From assembly GCA_048266425.1 (NCBI GenBank), contig JBLWZN010000015.1:1-64000 (forward strand): a stretch of DNA of 64,000 nucleotides, written 5' to 3'. A program made the translations under genes and the position numbers. Source of the stretch: Cerina sp048266425. Its GTDB lineage: Bacteria; Bacteroidota; Bacteroidia; Flavobacteriales; Flavobacteriaceae. How positions within the stretch are numbered: the first letter of the stretch is position 1; the number at the start of each line of letters is the position of its first letter. Below, piece by piece: positions 8,903-17,124 of this stretch. Below the pieces are notes generated by a model. It was not told where the DNA came from. It did no database searches and saw only the letters and a program-made list of their open reading frames with translations.

Positions 8903-8910
8903 TACGTTTG
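8903..8910 (+). promoter_or_regulatory. -7 box TACGTTTG immediately before the EamA gene
   Basis: Exact TAnnTTTG ending only 4 bases before the ATG at 8915. With usual spacing the transcript would start at or within a few bases of the ATG, implying a leaderless or nearly leaderless mRNA. Confidence 0.45.
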
Positions 8911-8914
8911 TAGG

Positions 8915-9811
8915 ATGGTAAGATCGTTGTCGTCAAAAGGGTTGGGGGTCCTGTTCGCAATTTTGGGAGTTCTGTTATTTTCTTCCAAAGCGGTCATGGT
9001 AAAGTTGGCGTACCGTTACGGGGTAGATTCAATTACCTTATTGCTTTTTCGCATGGTGTTTGCCCTTCCTTTTTATATGCTTATCGCCTTTTGGAAGAAG
9101 CCTAAGTATACCCAGGCGGTAGGGACAAAGGAATTTGGTTGGATATTCTTCTTCGGATTTTTGGGCTACTATTTGGCGAGTCTGTTCGATTTTGTCGGAC
9201 TTCAGTACCTAAAGGCCGGTTTGGAACGCATTATTCTCTTTATTTACCCTACCCTGGTCGTATTGCTGTCATGGCTGATTTTTAGGAGTAAGATTACCCG
9301 GATCCAATCCATGGCCATTGCCGTAACCTATTTGGGAGTGCTGGTCACTTTTTGGGACGAGATCGGGGTCGAGGGCGATTCCGTGATTTGGGGCGGATTC
9401 ATGATCTTTCTAAGTGCCCTTACCTATGCCGCATATTTGGTGGGCAGCGGATGGCTTATTCCCAAGTTTGGGGTTTTGCACTTTACCTGTTACGCCATGA
9501 TGGCCTCCACCATTTGCGTTGTGGTAAATTATCTCTTCGTGGGCAATTTTGAACTGTTCAACTTTCCAAAAGAGGTATATTTGCTGGGGATGGCGATGGC
9601 GATATTCGCGACCTTGATACCCTCATTTTTGGTTTCTGCCGCGATAGCGCGCTTGGGAGCCTCCTCCTTTTCAATTTTTGGGAGTTTGGGACCAATTTCA
9701 ACCATAATTTTGGCCTATTTCTTTTTGGGGGAACAAATCTCAGGCATTCAAATGTTGGGAATCTTGGTGGTCATATTTGGGGTTTCCCTGGTATCACGAA
9801 AAAAAGGCTGA
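8915..9811 (+). CDS. EamA/DMT-family transporter
   Basis: An inner-membrane protein of 298 residues with about ten predicted helices in two EamA repeats (roughly residues 8-145 and 155-295), the drug/metabolite transporter layout. Typical blocks include SSKAVMVKLAYRYG in helix 1, ERIILFIYPTLVVLLSW at the end of the first repeat and GSLGPISTIILAYFFLGE at the end of the second. The substrate cannot be read from sequence; family members export metabolites or amino acids. It is monocistronic. Its upstream region carries the 11-copy heptamer array and a -7 box 4 bases before the ATG. Confidence 0.9.
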   Translation: MVRSLSSKGLGVLFAILGVLLFSSKAVMVKLAYRYGVDSITLLLFRMVFALPFYMLIAFWKKPKYTQAVGTKEFGWIFFFGFLGYYLASLFDFVGLQYLKAGLERIILFIYPTLVVLLSWLIFRSKITRIQSMAIAVTYLGVLVTFWDEIGVEGDSVIWGGFMIFLSALTYAAYLVGSGWLIPKFGVLHFTCYAMMASTICVVVNYLFVGNFELFNFPKEVYLLGMAMAIFATLIPSFLVSAAIARLGASSFSIFGSLGPISTIILAYFFLGEQISGIQMLGILVVIFGVSLVSRKKG

Positions 9812-9851
9812 AATGTAAAATATTGTGAAAACCGATTATGTAGAGACGCAA

Positions 9852-9927
9852 TGCTTGCGTTTCCTATCGCGGAAATCGTTTCTGTTGGGAAGTATTGCTT
9901 GCGTCTCCTATTGCAGAAACCGTGTCT
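9852..9927. repeat. Two-copy imperfect 44-bp-period repeat with TGCTTGCGT core
   Basis: Copies at 9852-9883 and 9896-9927 match at about 27 of 32 positions; both contain TGCTTGCGT followed by TCCTAT, GC and GAAA. The left copy also forms an inverted pair with GACGCAA just before it (9845-9851), giving a short hairpin. It resembles GAGACGCAA...TTGCGTCTC dispersed repeats that I recall from Bacteroidota and cyanobacterial genomes. Confidence 0.7.
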
Positions 9928-9939
9928 TTGTTATAATAA

Positions 9940-9947
9940 TATCTTTG
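9940..9947 (+). promoter_or_regulatory. -7 box TATCTTTG of the DUF6155 gene
   Basis: Exact TAnnTTTG, 24 bases before the ATG at 9972. Confidence 0.5.
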
Positions 9948-9971
9948 AACTGAACTTGAACATGCATCCCT

Positions 9972-10481
9972 ATGAGCAAAAGGGCCCTTAAAAAATATTT
10001 GTCCGAATTGGATAAGGAGGCATTGGCGATCCAGTTGATGGAGTTGTATGAAAGATTTCCGGCGGTAAGGGAATACTATAATTTTGCGTTCAATCCCAAG
10101 GAGGACAAACTGATCCAAGAGGCCAAGTCCAAAATTTCCAACGAATATTTCCCTTTAAAAAGAAAGCGGCCCAAAGCGCGGCGATCTGTTGCCCAAAAAT
10201 ACATCAAGCGATTTAAAACCCTGGGTGTCGATGCCCATTTGATGGCCGATTTAATGCTTTATAACTTAGAGGTTGCACAGACCTTTTCAGTAGACAGGAA
10301 TGTGCCCGATGCGTTTTACAAGAGCATGTACAACTCGTATGCCGAGGCGATACCCTATATCATCTTCCATGGAATGTTGCCCGAATTCGAGGGCCGAATC
10401 CTGAAAATATACCAAAAAGTTCAGGAAGGTTCCTGGCCCAATGAGGAGGATTTTTCGAGGGTTTTGGACGCTTTGGAATAA
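9972..10481 (+). CDS. DUF6155-like uncharacterised protein
   Basis: A soluble, mainly helical 169-residue protein, basic in the middle (FPLKRKRPKARRSVAQKYIKRFKTL, about residues 57-81), with no signal peptide. The opening MSKRALKKYLSELDKEAL and the block LYERFPAVREYYNFAFNP match what I remember of the DUF6155 family of small Bacteroidota and Firmicutes proteins; the assignment is from memory and the function is unknown. It is transcribed alone from the box at 9940. Confidence 0.7.
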   Translation: MSKRALKKYLSELDKEALAIQLMELYERFPAVREYYNFAFNPKEDKLIQEAKSKISNEYFPLKRKRPKARRSVAQKYIKRFKTLGVDAHLMADLMLYNLEVAQTFSVDRNVPDAFYKSMYNSYAEAIPYIIFHGMLPEFEGRILKIYQKVQEGSWPNEEDFSRVLDALE

Positions 10482-10667
10482 CCGTACAGTAGAAAAATAT
10501 TGAAATATTTGACGGTTGGGAACCTTAGGATTTTTGCTTAGATTTTCATTTTATCCCCATTTCTTTTTGGGTTAAACGAGCTCGTTTATTGAGTTTAGAC
10601 GAAGTATGAATTAGAACCTCCAAGTACGATTTCTGCCCATATATTTTATTTAGGGGCAAAAATCTTC

Positions 10668-10675
10668 TAATTTTG
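10668..10675 (+). promoter_or_regulatory. -7 box TAATTTTG of the SF2 helicase gene
   Basis: Exact TAnnTTTG, 54 bases before the TTG start at 10730. No ATG lies between them in frame. Confidence 0.45.
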
Positions 10676-10729
10676 TAAGGTTTACTTTTTGGCGACGAGC
10701 CGCGCAACCCTAAAATTAGCCTTGCCCCA

Positions 10730-12241
10730 TTGGAATTACAACAAGAAAAAAAAGAAAAGACCCTTTACGATTATCAATTAGAGGATCTGAACACTATTTT
10801 TAAGAGTTTAGAGGAATCTCCTGACGATATAAACCTATTGTACCAATTGCCTACAGGGGGTGGAAAAACCGTTGTATTTTCGGAAATAGCAAAGAGATAC
10901 ATCCAAAAAACCCAAAAGAAGGTAGTCGTTCTGACCCATAGGATCGAATTGAGCCAGCAAACTTCCAAAATGCTGCACGGCTTTGGGGTTACCAATAAAA
11001 TCATCAACAGCGAGGTAAAGGAATTTCAAGATCAGGACGGGTATATGTGCTTTGTGGCCATGGTGGAGACCCTGAATAACCGCCTTCAGGAAGAAAAGGT
11101 GGAAATTAAAAATATTGGCTTGGTCATTATTGATGAGGCCCACTATAATTCCTTCAGAAAGTTATTTAAATATTTCAAAAAATCCGTTATTCTCGGGGTA
11201 ACGGCCACCCCATTGAGTTCCAACATCAAACTTCCTATGAAGGACAACTATCAGAAGTTGATCGTGGGCGAGTCTATCGGTTCTTTGATCAAAAAGAAAT
11301 ATTTGGCCAAGGCCAATATAATGACGCATGATGTGGGTCTTAAGACCTTAAAACTTGGGATCAATGGCGATTATACCGTCAAATCTTCGGACGAACTGTA
11401 CGGTAACCACAGTATGCTCGGAAAATTGTTGGGTGCTTACGAGGAAGTGGCGAGAGGTACAAAAACCTTGATCTTTAATAATGGTATAAACACCTCAAAA
11501 TACGTTTACGAAACATTTAAAAAGGCGGGATATCCCATACGGCATCTGGATAATAAAAATACTCCGGCGGAACGCAAGGAGATTTTGCAGTGGTTTTCCG
11601 AGACATCAGATGCAATCTTGACCTCTGTAAGTATATTGACTACCGGTTTTGACGAGCCTACGGTAGAGACCATTATCCTTAACCGGGCTACCCGCTCCCT
11701 AACCCTCTATTTTCAAATGATTGGTCGTGGCTCAAGGGTGTTGCCGGACAAAGATGAATTTACGGTGATCGATCTCGGCAATAATGCGGCCCGATTTGGT
11801 ATGTGGGACGCTCCGGTGGACTGGAAGGAAATTTTCCACTTTCCGGATTTCTTTTTGGAAGGTATCAGGAACGATGAGGATATTGAGCGTGAATTTGTCT
11901 ATGAAATGCCTTCTGAACTAAAGGCCAAGTTTTCAAAATCGTCCAATTTGGATTTTGATATCAAGGAAGAATACAAAATTGTATTTGCACAAGGACTGAA
12001 GTCCAAAACGGTCCTGGAGCGAAGTTTGGAACAACATGCCCAACTTTGCGTAGAGAATAGTAAGGACGTTTTTGATGCCAGAATACTGGCAAAGCAGCTC
12101 AAGGAGGAAATTGCGTATCGGGTAAGGCAATATTCCTATTGCATCATGAACAATACCAAAAATTATAAAGAGTGGCTCGAAGAGGATTACGAGCGCAAGT
12201 TGCGCTTGCTCATCTCCCAGAAATTTGCTGCGAGAATGTAA
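10730..12241 (+). CDS. DEAD/DEAH-box superfamily 2 helicase, stand-alone
   Basis: A 503-residue protein with two RecA-like domains: Q-motif-like YDYQLEDL (13-20), Walker A PTGGGKT (41-47), DEAH (135-138), motif III-like GVTATP (156-161) and motif VI QMIGRGSR (about 329-336). This is the compact ComF/Res-type helicase core with a C-terminal helical extension. It could unwind DNA or RNA; the core resembles type III restriction Res subunits, but no methylase or nuclease gene is near. The start is TTG at 10730, because the next Met is at residue 81, beyond Walker A. Flanked on its right by heptamer tracts. Confidence 0.88.
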   Translation: MELQQEKKEKTLYDYQLEDLNTIFKSLEESPDDINLLYQLPTGGGKTVVFSEIAKRYIQKTQKKVVVLTHRIELSQQTSKMLHGFGVTNKIINSEVKEFQDQDGYMCFVAMVETLNNRLQEEKVEIKNIGLVIIDEAHYNSFRKLFKYFKKSVILGVTATPLSSNIKLPMKDNYQKLIVGESIGSLIKKKYLAKANIMTHDVGLKTLKLGINGDYTVKSSDELYGNHSMLGKLLGAYEEVARGTKTLIFNNGINTSKYVYETFKKAGYPIRHLDNKNTPAERKEILQWFSETSDAILTSVSILTTGFDEPTVETIILNRATRSLTLYFQMIGRGSRVLPDKDEFTVIDLGNNAARFGMWDAPVDWKEIFHFPDFFLEGIRNDEDIEREFVYEMPSELKAKFSKSSNLDFDIKEEYKIVFAQGLKSKTVLERSLEQHAQLCVENSKDVFDARILAKQLKEEIAYRVRQYSYCIMNNTKNYKEWLEEDYERKLRLLISQKFAARM

Positions 12242-12248
12242 TTTGCCA

Positions 12249-12311
12249 AGATAAGAGGGAATAGAACATAGAAAATAGGCAAATGGGTAAAGGGTAAAGG
12301 GGAATAGAATC
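12249..12311. repeat. Heptamer-phased repeat tract (AGnnnnn)
   Basis: Nine consecutive 7-base words starting 8 bases after the helicase stop. Seven begin with AG (AGATAAG at 12249, AGAAAAT at 12270, AGGGTAA at 12291), one is TGGGTAA and the last is TAGAATC. Confidence 0.65.
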
Positions 12312-12369
12312 GACTTAAATCTTTAGATCATGGATTATCGATTCATTGCAAATGTTTGTTTAAGATAAG

Positions 12370-12439
12370 TCTTGATTCTTGGCTCTTGATTCTTTCATCT
12401 ATTATCTATATTCTCTTTTCTAAAATCCCTGTTCTTTTT
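12370..12439. repeat. Heptamer-phased repeat tract (TCTnnnn), ten words
   Basis: Ten consecutive 7-base words, all beginning TC and nine beginning TCT: TCTTGAT at 12370 and 12384, TCTATTA at 12398, TCTCTTT at 12412. The variable four bases drift toward AT-rich along the tract. It ends 10 bases before the ATG of the glycosyltransferase gene. Confidence 0.8.
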
Positions 12440-12449
12440 CCAAGAAATT

Positions 12450-13712
12450 ATGTCTAACCCACAACCGCATAGAAAGACCCTTCTTATCATCGGATTTATA
12501 TGGCCAGAGCCCAACGCAACCGCTGCTGGGGGAAGGATGATGCAGTTGATCGATTTCTTTTTAGGCAATGGTTACAAAATAACGTTCGCCAGTACTGCGG
12601 CCGAAATGGAACACGCCTGTGACCTGGAAAAACTAGGGATTAAAAAAGTTCAAATAAAACTCAATCATTCAAGTTTTGATGATTTTTTGGTGGAATTGGA
12701 GCCGGATGTCGTTCTGTTTGATCGTTTTATGGTAGAGGAGCAGTTTGGTTGGCGTGTAGCCCAGTTCGCTCCAAATGCCCTGCGTATCTTGGAAACCCAG
12801 GATTTACATTCGCTGAGAACCGTTAGGCAGGAAACATTAAAAAAAGGGATGGTGTTTACTACAGGGTTCTGGATGGAACACGAAACAACAAAAAGGGAAA
12901 TCGCGAGTATCTATCGTTCAGACATTACCCTACTGCTTTCCACTTATGAAATCGACTTGCTAAAGAACAAGCTTAGGATCGATGAGAATCTTGTGCTTTA
13001 CCTTCCGTTTCTCTTAGATCCCATCGAAAATGGAGGCATTGCAAAATGGCCAAGTTTTGAAGAACGATCGGACTTTATATGTATCGGCAACGGAAAGCAC
13101 GCTCCCAATGTAGATGCCGTAATGCAGTTGAAGAAGGAGATTTGGCCCTTTATTCATAAGGCACTTCCAAAAGCCAAACTTCATATTTACGGAGCCTATC
13201 TGCCACAGAAAATTGCTCAATTGCACAACCCAACCGAAGGTTTTTATGTTCATGGTTGGGTCGCCGATGTCCGGGAAGTCCTGGGAACTGCAAGATTAAA
13301 CCTGGCTCCATTGCGATTTGGGGCAGGTATCAAGGGCAAGCTGATCGAAGCCATGTACACGGGAACCCCCAACGTGACTACTGAGATCGGGGCAGAGGGG
13401 ATGCACAATGGGCTGCCATGGAACGGGGAGATTGCCGATGATCCCCAAGCATTTGCCCAAGCAGCGGTCAAGCTTTATACGGATAAAAAAACATGGCAAA
13501 TGGCGCAGAACAAAGGGGTCCAAATAATCAATAATCTTTACGACAAAAACAAGCTTGGCACTGTATTTCTATTAAAACTGGAAGTTGTTTCCAACAATTT
13601 GAAAACCCATAGGACCAATAACTTTATCGGTGGTATGTTGCAACACCATACCATTGCCAGCACCAAGTTTATGGCCAAATGGATCGAGGCGAAATCTTCC
13701 AAGCCCCTTTAG
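12450..13712 (+). CDS. GT-B glycosyltransferase (GT1/GT4-like)
   Basis: A 420-residue cytoplasmic or membrane-associated sugar transferase. The N-terminal Rossmann half contains a glycine-rich start (AAGGRMMQLIDFFLGNGYKITFAS). The C-terminal half holds the donor-binding signature GAGIKGKLIEAMYTGTP (about residues 291-307), whose Glu contacts the nucleotide sugar. The block ICIGNGKHAPNVDAV (about 209-223) is the usual start of the second domain. Donor and acceptor are unknown; no polysaccharide cluster surrounds it. The C-terminal 60 residues extend beyond the GT-B fold. Confidence 0.88.
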   Translation: MSNPQPHRKTLLIIGFIWPEPNATAAGGRMMQLIDFFLGNGYKITFASTAAEMEHACDLEKLGIKKVQIKLNHSSFDDFLVELEPDVVLFDRFMVEEQFGWRVAQFAPNALRILETQDLHSLRTVRQETLKKGMVFTTGFWMEHETTKREIASIYRSDITLLLSTYEIDLLKNKLRIDENLVLYLPFLLDPIENGGIAKWPSFEERSDFICIGNGKHAPNVDAVMQLKKEIWPFIHKALPKAKLHIYGAYLPQKIAQLHNPTEGFYVHGWVADVREVLGTARLNLAPLRFGAGIKGKLIEAMYTGTPNVTTEIGAEGMHNGLPWNGEIADDPQAFAQAAVKLYTDKKTWQMAQNKGVQIINNLYDKNKLGTVFLLKLEVVSNNLKTHRTNNFIGGMLQHHTIASTKFMAKWIEAKSSKPL

Positions 13713-13844
13713 TTCCCATTGGATAGCCGAAAGAATGACCCGGATGGAGGTCCATTTTGTTTGTCCTGCTCTAAAAGTTGAAAGAACCCGTCTATAATTA
13801 TTTTCGGAAACCGTATCTTTAGTGCTTTAAAAATTGAAAGAAGC

Positions 13845-14687
13845 ATGCAAAAACCGAACTGGATAACCGTAAAAAAATTTGAGGACATCACTTATAAAAA
13901 ATGCGAGGGGGTAGCTCGTATTGCCTTCAATCGGCCAAATGTTCGGAATGCCTTTAGACCCAAGACCACAAGCGAATTGTACCAAGCCTTTTACGACGCC
14001 CAGGAAGATACAACCATTGGGGTAGTCTTGCTCTCTGCGGAAGGGCCATCCACAAAGGACGGTGTTTATTCCTTTTGCAGCGGGGGCGATCAAAAGGCAA
14101 GGGGACATCAGGGATATGTAGGTGAAGATGGGATGCATCGGCTCAACATCCTTGAGGTACAGCGGTTAATTCGATTTATGCCCAAAGCGGTGATCGCGGT
14201 CGTTCCCGGATGGGCCGTAGGAGGGGGGCATAGCCTTCACGTGGTTTGTGATCTTACCTTGGCCAGCAAGGAACACGCTATCTTTAAACAGACCGATGCC
14301 GATGTGACCAGTTTTGATGGAGGATACGGATCGGCATATTTGGCCAAGATGGTGGGGCAGAAAAAGGCCAGGGAAATTTTCTTTTTGGGCCGCAACTATA
14401 ACGCCCAAGAAGCTTTTGATATGGGCATGGTAAACGCTGTGGTGCCACACGAGGAATTGGAAAGTACAGCCTATGAGTGGGCGCAGGAAATCTTGGCGAA
14501 GTCCCCTACCTCAATTAAAATGTTGAAATTCGCCATGAACCTAACGGATGATGGCATGGTCGGCCAACAAGTTTTTGCCGGTGAGGCTACCCGTTTAGCC
14601 TACATGACAGATGAAGCCAAGGAAGGTAGGAACGCTTTTTTGGAAAAGAGAAAGCCAAACTTTGGCAAAAACAAATGGATTCCGTAA
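13845..14687 (+). CDS. menB: 1,4-dihydroxy-2-naphthoyl-CoA synthase MenB
   Basis: Closes the naphthoquinone ring in menaquinone synthesis by converting o-succinylbenzoyl-CoA to 1,4-dihydroxy-2-naphthoyl-CoA. The 280-residue crotonase-fold protein has the MenB-specific blocks FNRPNVRNAFRPKT, FCSGGDQKARG, the oxyanion-hole glycines of PGWAVGGGHSLHVVCDLT, and DVTSFDGGYGSAYLA with the catalytic Asp region; the C-terminal GRNAFLEKRKPNF is also typical. A TATCTTTA box (13814-13821), one base off consensus, precedes the ATG by 23 bases. Other men genes are not in the window. Confidence 0.95.
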   Translation: MQKPNWITVKKFEDITYKKCEGVARIAFNRPNVRNAFRPKTTSELYQAFYDAQEDTTIGVVLLSAEGPSTKDGVYSFCSGGDQKARGHQGYVGEDGMHRLNILEVQRLIRFMPKAVIAVVPGWAVGGGHSLHVVCDLTLASKEHAIFKQTDADVTSFDGGYGSAYLAKMVGQKKAREIFFLGRNYNAQEAFDMGMVNAVVPHEELESTAYEWAQEILAKSPTSIKMLKFAMNLTDDGMVGQQVFAGEATRLAYMTDEAKEGRNAFLEKRKPNFGKNKWIP

Positions 14688-14723
14688 AGGAATTGTTAAT
14701 GTATGCAACTAGGGAACGTCAAG

Positions 14724-15002
14724 CTATAGAGCTGATGAAAATTCATTTTGGTCCGAATATTTCGGGATTTCCATATCGTCCAAAAGTGAGGCGCAACTGT
14801 AGTTCTTCATGGGATACCCGATCCGCAGCAATTCATTTTTCACCTTATTGAAGGCAAGCTTCGTTTCGTAGATAAAGGTCAAATATCCATTTTCAACATC
14901 AAGGTCAACAACCTTGATATCCAAGATCCGGCTAAGGTTTCTGATAACTGTGTGTGCAGAATTTTCAGATCGTAACTGGGGTATGGATACTCGTGCTTTC
15001 AT
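14724..15002 (-). CDS. Small HMA-like protein lacking the metal-binding cysteines
   Basis: A 92-residue protein with the beta-alpha-beta-beta-alpha-beta pattern of heavy-metal-associated domains: a first strand (ARVSIPQL), a helix (AHTVIRNLSRI), strands (VVDLDVENGYLTFIYE), a helix (AFNKVKNELLRIGYPM) and a final strand (KNYSCAS). The MxCxxC loop that would bind copper or zinc is replaced by residues without cysteine, so metal transfer is unlikely. Function unknown; possibly a protein-protein adaptor. It has an exact -7 box 24 bases upstream and converges on menB with a 36-base gap. Confidence 0.65.
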   Translation of the reverse strand: MKARVSIPQLRSENSAHTVIRNLSRILDIKVVDLDVENGYLTFIYETKLAFNKVKNELLRIGYPMKNYSCASLLDDMEIPKYSDQNEFSSAL

Positions 15003-15026
15003 GTCATTAAATTTTTATTTATACAG

Positions 15027-15034
15027 CAAAGTTA
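15027..15034 (-). promoter_or_regulatory. -7 box TAACTTTG of the HMA-like gene
   Basis: Exact TAnnTTTG on the minus strand, 24 bases before the ATG at 15002. Confidence 0.5.
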
Positions 15035-15239
15035 ATACAGGAATCGATACTAAAACCTGATATTCTTCATTTAACAAAAATTTAATTTTAAAAGCAGATT
15101 AAGTGATTATAAATTCCTATTGAAAGACAATGTTGGTACAAAGGAAAGGTGAGGAAATTGTTAAAATATTCATGAAAATTCCATTTTTGTTTTCTTTTAC
15201 CAAACGAAATTTGGGATATAAAATATTTGAAATCCCCTC

Positions 15240-15533
15240 CTACTCATAAAGGCGCAAGTGGTTCCTGAGCAAGGTAATTTCCTGTTGCATTTTATGTATT
15301 TTTTCCAACAAATGTTCAATGACCTCGATTCCCTCCAGGTTAATGTCCAGTTCTAAATACAGCCGAACTATTTTTTCCGCCTTTGGAAGTTCCTGAATAG
15401 GGATGTAGCTATCATTATTGCGTTTTACCACTTGGAGCAGCCCATATTCCTGCAATTCAATGACAAAAGTTGAAGTAATGTCGTGACTTTCACAGAAATC
15501 TGATAAGGCTATAAATTCAGTATTGTCCATCAT
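15240..15533 (-). CDS. cbpM: Chaperone modulator CbpM
   Basis: A 97-residue MerR-like helical protein that in other bacteria binds the J-domain of CbpA and inhibits it. The N-terminal half resembles a MerR-type wing-helix region (EFIALSDFCESHDITSTFVIELQEYGL) and the C-terminal half is a heptad-rich helix (EVIEHLLEKIHKMQQEITLLRNHL). Its ATG overlaps the stop of cbpA as ATGA (15530-15533), so the pair is translationally coupled; two adjacent ATGs occur. The context makes the assignment firm despite low family conservation. Confidence 0.88.
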   Translation of the reverse strand: MMDNTEFIALSDFCESHDITSTFVIELQEYGLLQVVKRNNDSYIPIQELPKAEKIVRLYLELDINLEGIEVIEHLLEKIHKMQQEITLLRNHLRLYE

Positions 15534-16441
15534 TTGGATTTTTTGTTATGAAAGGCATCCAATTCTTGAAAAAGTTCCTTTTCCCTAGAGGAAAGATTCG
15601 TAGGAGTCTTAATTTGGTAGGTTATAAAGAGGTCTCCATATTCTCCTTCCTTTTTATAGACCGGAAATCCTTTTCCCTTTAATTTAACAACCGTCCCATT
15701 CTGGGTTTCGGGCTTCACTTTCAATTTGGCCTTGCCATCAAAGGTATTCACTGTAATTTCACCTCCAAGGACCGCCTTGTAGATGTTTAAATCTACCGTT
15801 TGGTAAAGATTACTTCCTTCCCTTTTAAACATGGTGTTGTTTTCTATGGAAAACGTAATGTAAAGGTCCCCATTTGGCCCGCCGTTGCGACCGGGTCCTC
15901 CATGGCCTTTAATTTTGATGGTCTGGCCATTTTCTACCCCTCCCGGGATAGTAATCCTAATATTTTTTCCGTTAACGGTTAAGGTCTGTTTATGGGACTT
16001 ATATACATCACTGAGGTTTAGGCGGAGTTCAGCGTTGAAATCCTGTCCCCTAAATTTTACGTTCCTACCACCGGAACCTCTAGAAAAGCCGCCTGAAGCC
16101 CCTCCGAACATACTCTCGAAGAAATCCGAAAAATCATGGCCCCCAAAATCCCCGGTACTACGCGAATATCCCCCACTTTGTCCCCGTTGGGACCTTTGCT
16201 TTTCAAACTCCTCGGCATGTTGCCAATCCTTTCCGTATTGATCGTATTTCTTGCGCTTTTCAGGGTCTCCCAATACTTCATTGGCCTCATTGGCCTCTTT
16301 GAAATTTTGTTCCGCGGTCTTATCGTTGGGATTTACATCGGGATGGTATTTCCTGGCCAGCTTGCGATAGGCCTTCTTTACATCGTTTTGAGAAGCGTTC
16401 TTGGGAACGCCAAGTATTTTGTAGTAGTCTTTATATTCCAC
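15530..16441 (-). CDS. cbpA: DnaJ-class co-chaperone CbpA
   Basis: A J-domain co-chaperone that stimulates DnaK ATPase. The 303-residue protein has a J-domain (residues 1-68) with HPD at 33-35, a Gly/Phe-rich linker (about 75-128, SGGYSRSTGDFGGHDF) and two DnaJ C-terminal substrate-binding domains (about 130-290). It lacks the four CxxCxGxG zinc repeats, which separates CbpA from DnaJ. The start codon is GTG at 16441, matching the usual family start MEYKDYYK. Upstream, TAACTTTA is one base off the -7 box. Coupled to cbpM. Confidence 0.95.
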   Translation of the reverse strand: MEYKDYYKILGVPKNASQNDVKKAYRKLARKYHPDVNPNDKTAEQNFKEANEANEVLGDPEKRKKYDQYGKDWQHAEEFEKQRSQRGQSGGYSRSTGDFGGHDFSDFFESMFGGASGGFSRGSGGRNVKFRGQDFNAELRLNLSDVYKSHKQTLTVNGKNIRITIPGGVENGQTIKIKGHGGPGRNGGPNGDLYITFSIENNTMFKREGSNLYQTVDLNIYKAVLGGEITVNTFDGKAKLKVKPETQNGTVVKLKGKGFPVYKKEGEYGDLFITYQIKTPTNLSSREKELFQELDAFHNKKSK

Positions 16442-16909
16442 GAGTCGACAATTTATGCACTCTTAGTACTTCTGTAAAGTTAACTTGTTTTGGATGTTTT
16501 CAAAAGCCCTTTTCTAAAATTGATAAAAATTACTCCTATTGCGTTAAAGAAGTATAGCGATGGATTTATACCTCAATTTAATATGGGTTTGTCGATTTAT
16601 TGTTTGGGATTTTTGCTATGGCCAAACTCTTTTCTCGTAAAAAGGAACTAAATAGGCTCTTTAAAATGCAATAAATTCGGATAAAAGGTTTGGACAAGGT
16701 GCATTTGGCTAATTTTTTATCGGTTTGGCTAATTGTGGGATCAACAATCAAAAATTCTGTTAAATTGCCTCAAGTTGGCACATTTATCTGCTCTAAAAAG
16801 GGAATCTTAAATTAAGGTTTACCAATTATAACGGTGTAGTTTTCTGGCCAACGATATGGAGTTTTTGCGAATTTGATATAAGGTAAGAGGTTTAATATTT
16901 GACCGGAAT
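16442..16909. other. Spacer between cbpA and the small membrane ORF
   Basis: AT-rich. It holds the cbpA promoter region at its left end and a short direct repeat, TTTGGCTAATT, near 16704 and 16722. An 18-codon ORF at 16618 is too short to support. No hairpin terminator was seen. Confidence 0.3.
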
Positions 16910-17020
16910 ATGCTTTCTATGAGACAAAAATTGGATTTAAGTAAGATTTTGGCAATTTTGGTGATTTTGTTCGGCATTTTGCTTGTTATTCTAATCGCCG
17001 AGATTATTAGGATAATATAG
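16910..17020 (+). CDS. Candidate 36-residue single-span membrane peptide
   Basis: An ATG at 16910 (or a second in-frame ATG at 16919) opens a frame ending with TAG at 17018-17020. The product is a short basic N-terminus (MLSMRQKLDLSK) followed by about 20 consecutive hydrophobic residues (ILAILVILFGILLVILIAE) and a short Arg-containing end, the layout of small bacterial membrane proteins. The preceding bases contain AATATTTG, one base off the -7 box, about 10 bases upstream. It converges on tamL with a gap of about 100 bases. Hydrophobic ORFs arise easily in AT-rich DNA, so only conservation can confirm it. Confidence 0.35.
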   Translation: MLSMRQKLDLSKILAILVILFGILLVILIAEIIRII

Positions 17021-17124
17021 GACCACTTAAACCTGATTTTTGCAGTTCGTACCTTCAATTTAAGTATTTCCGATGCAGCTACCGAGCTCGTTGAACCCTA
17101 TATAAAATTCCCTGAACCCCGATT

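Noticed and set aside
10730..12241. Type III restriction (Res) or phage-defence helicase
   Set aside because: No methylase or partner gene nearby; the neighbours are an uncharacterised protein and a glycosyltransferase.
16618..16674. 18-codon basic ORF
   Set aside because: Too short to separate from chance and no supporting context.
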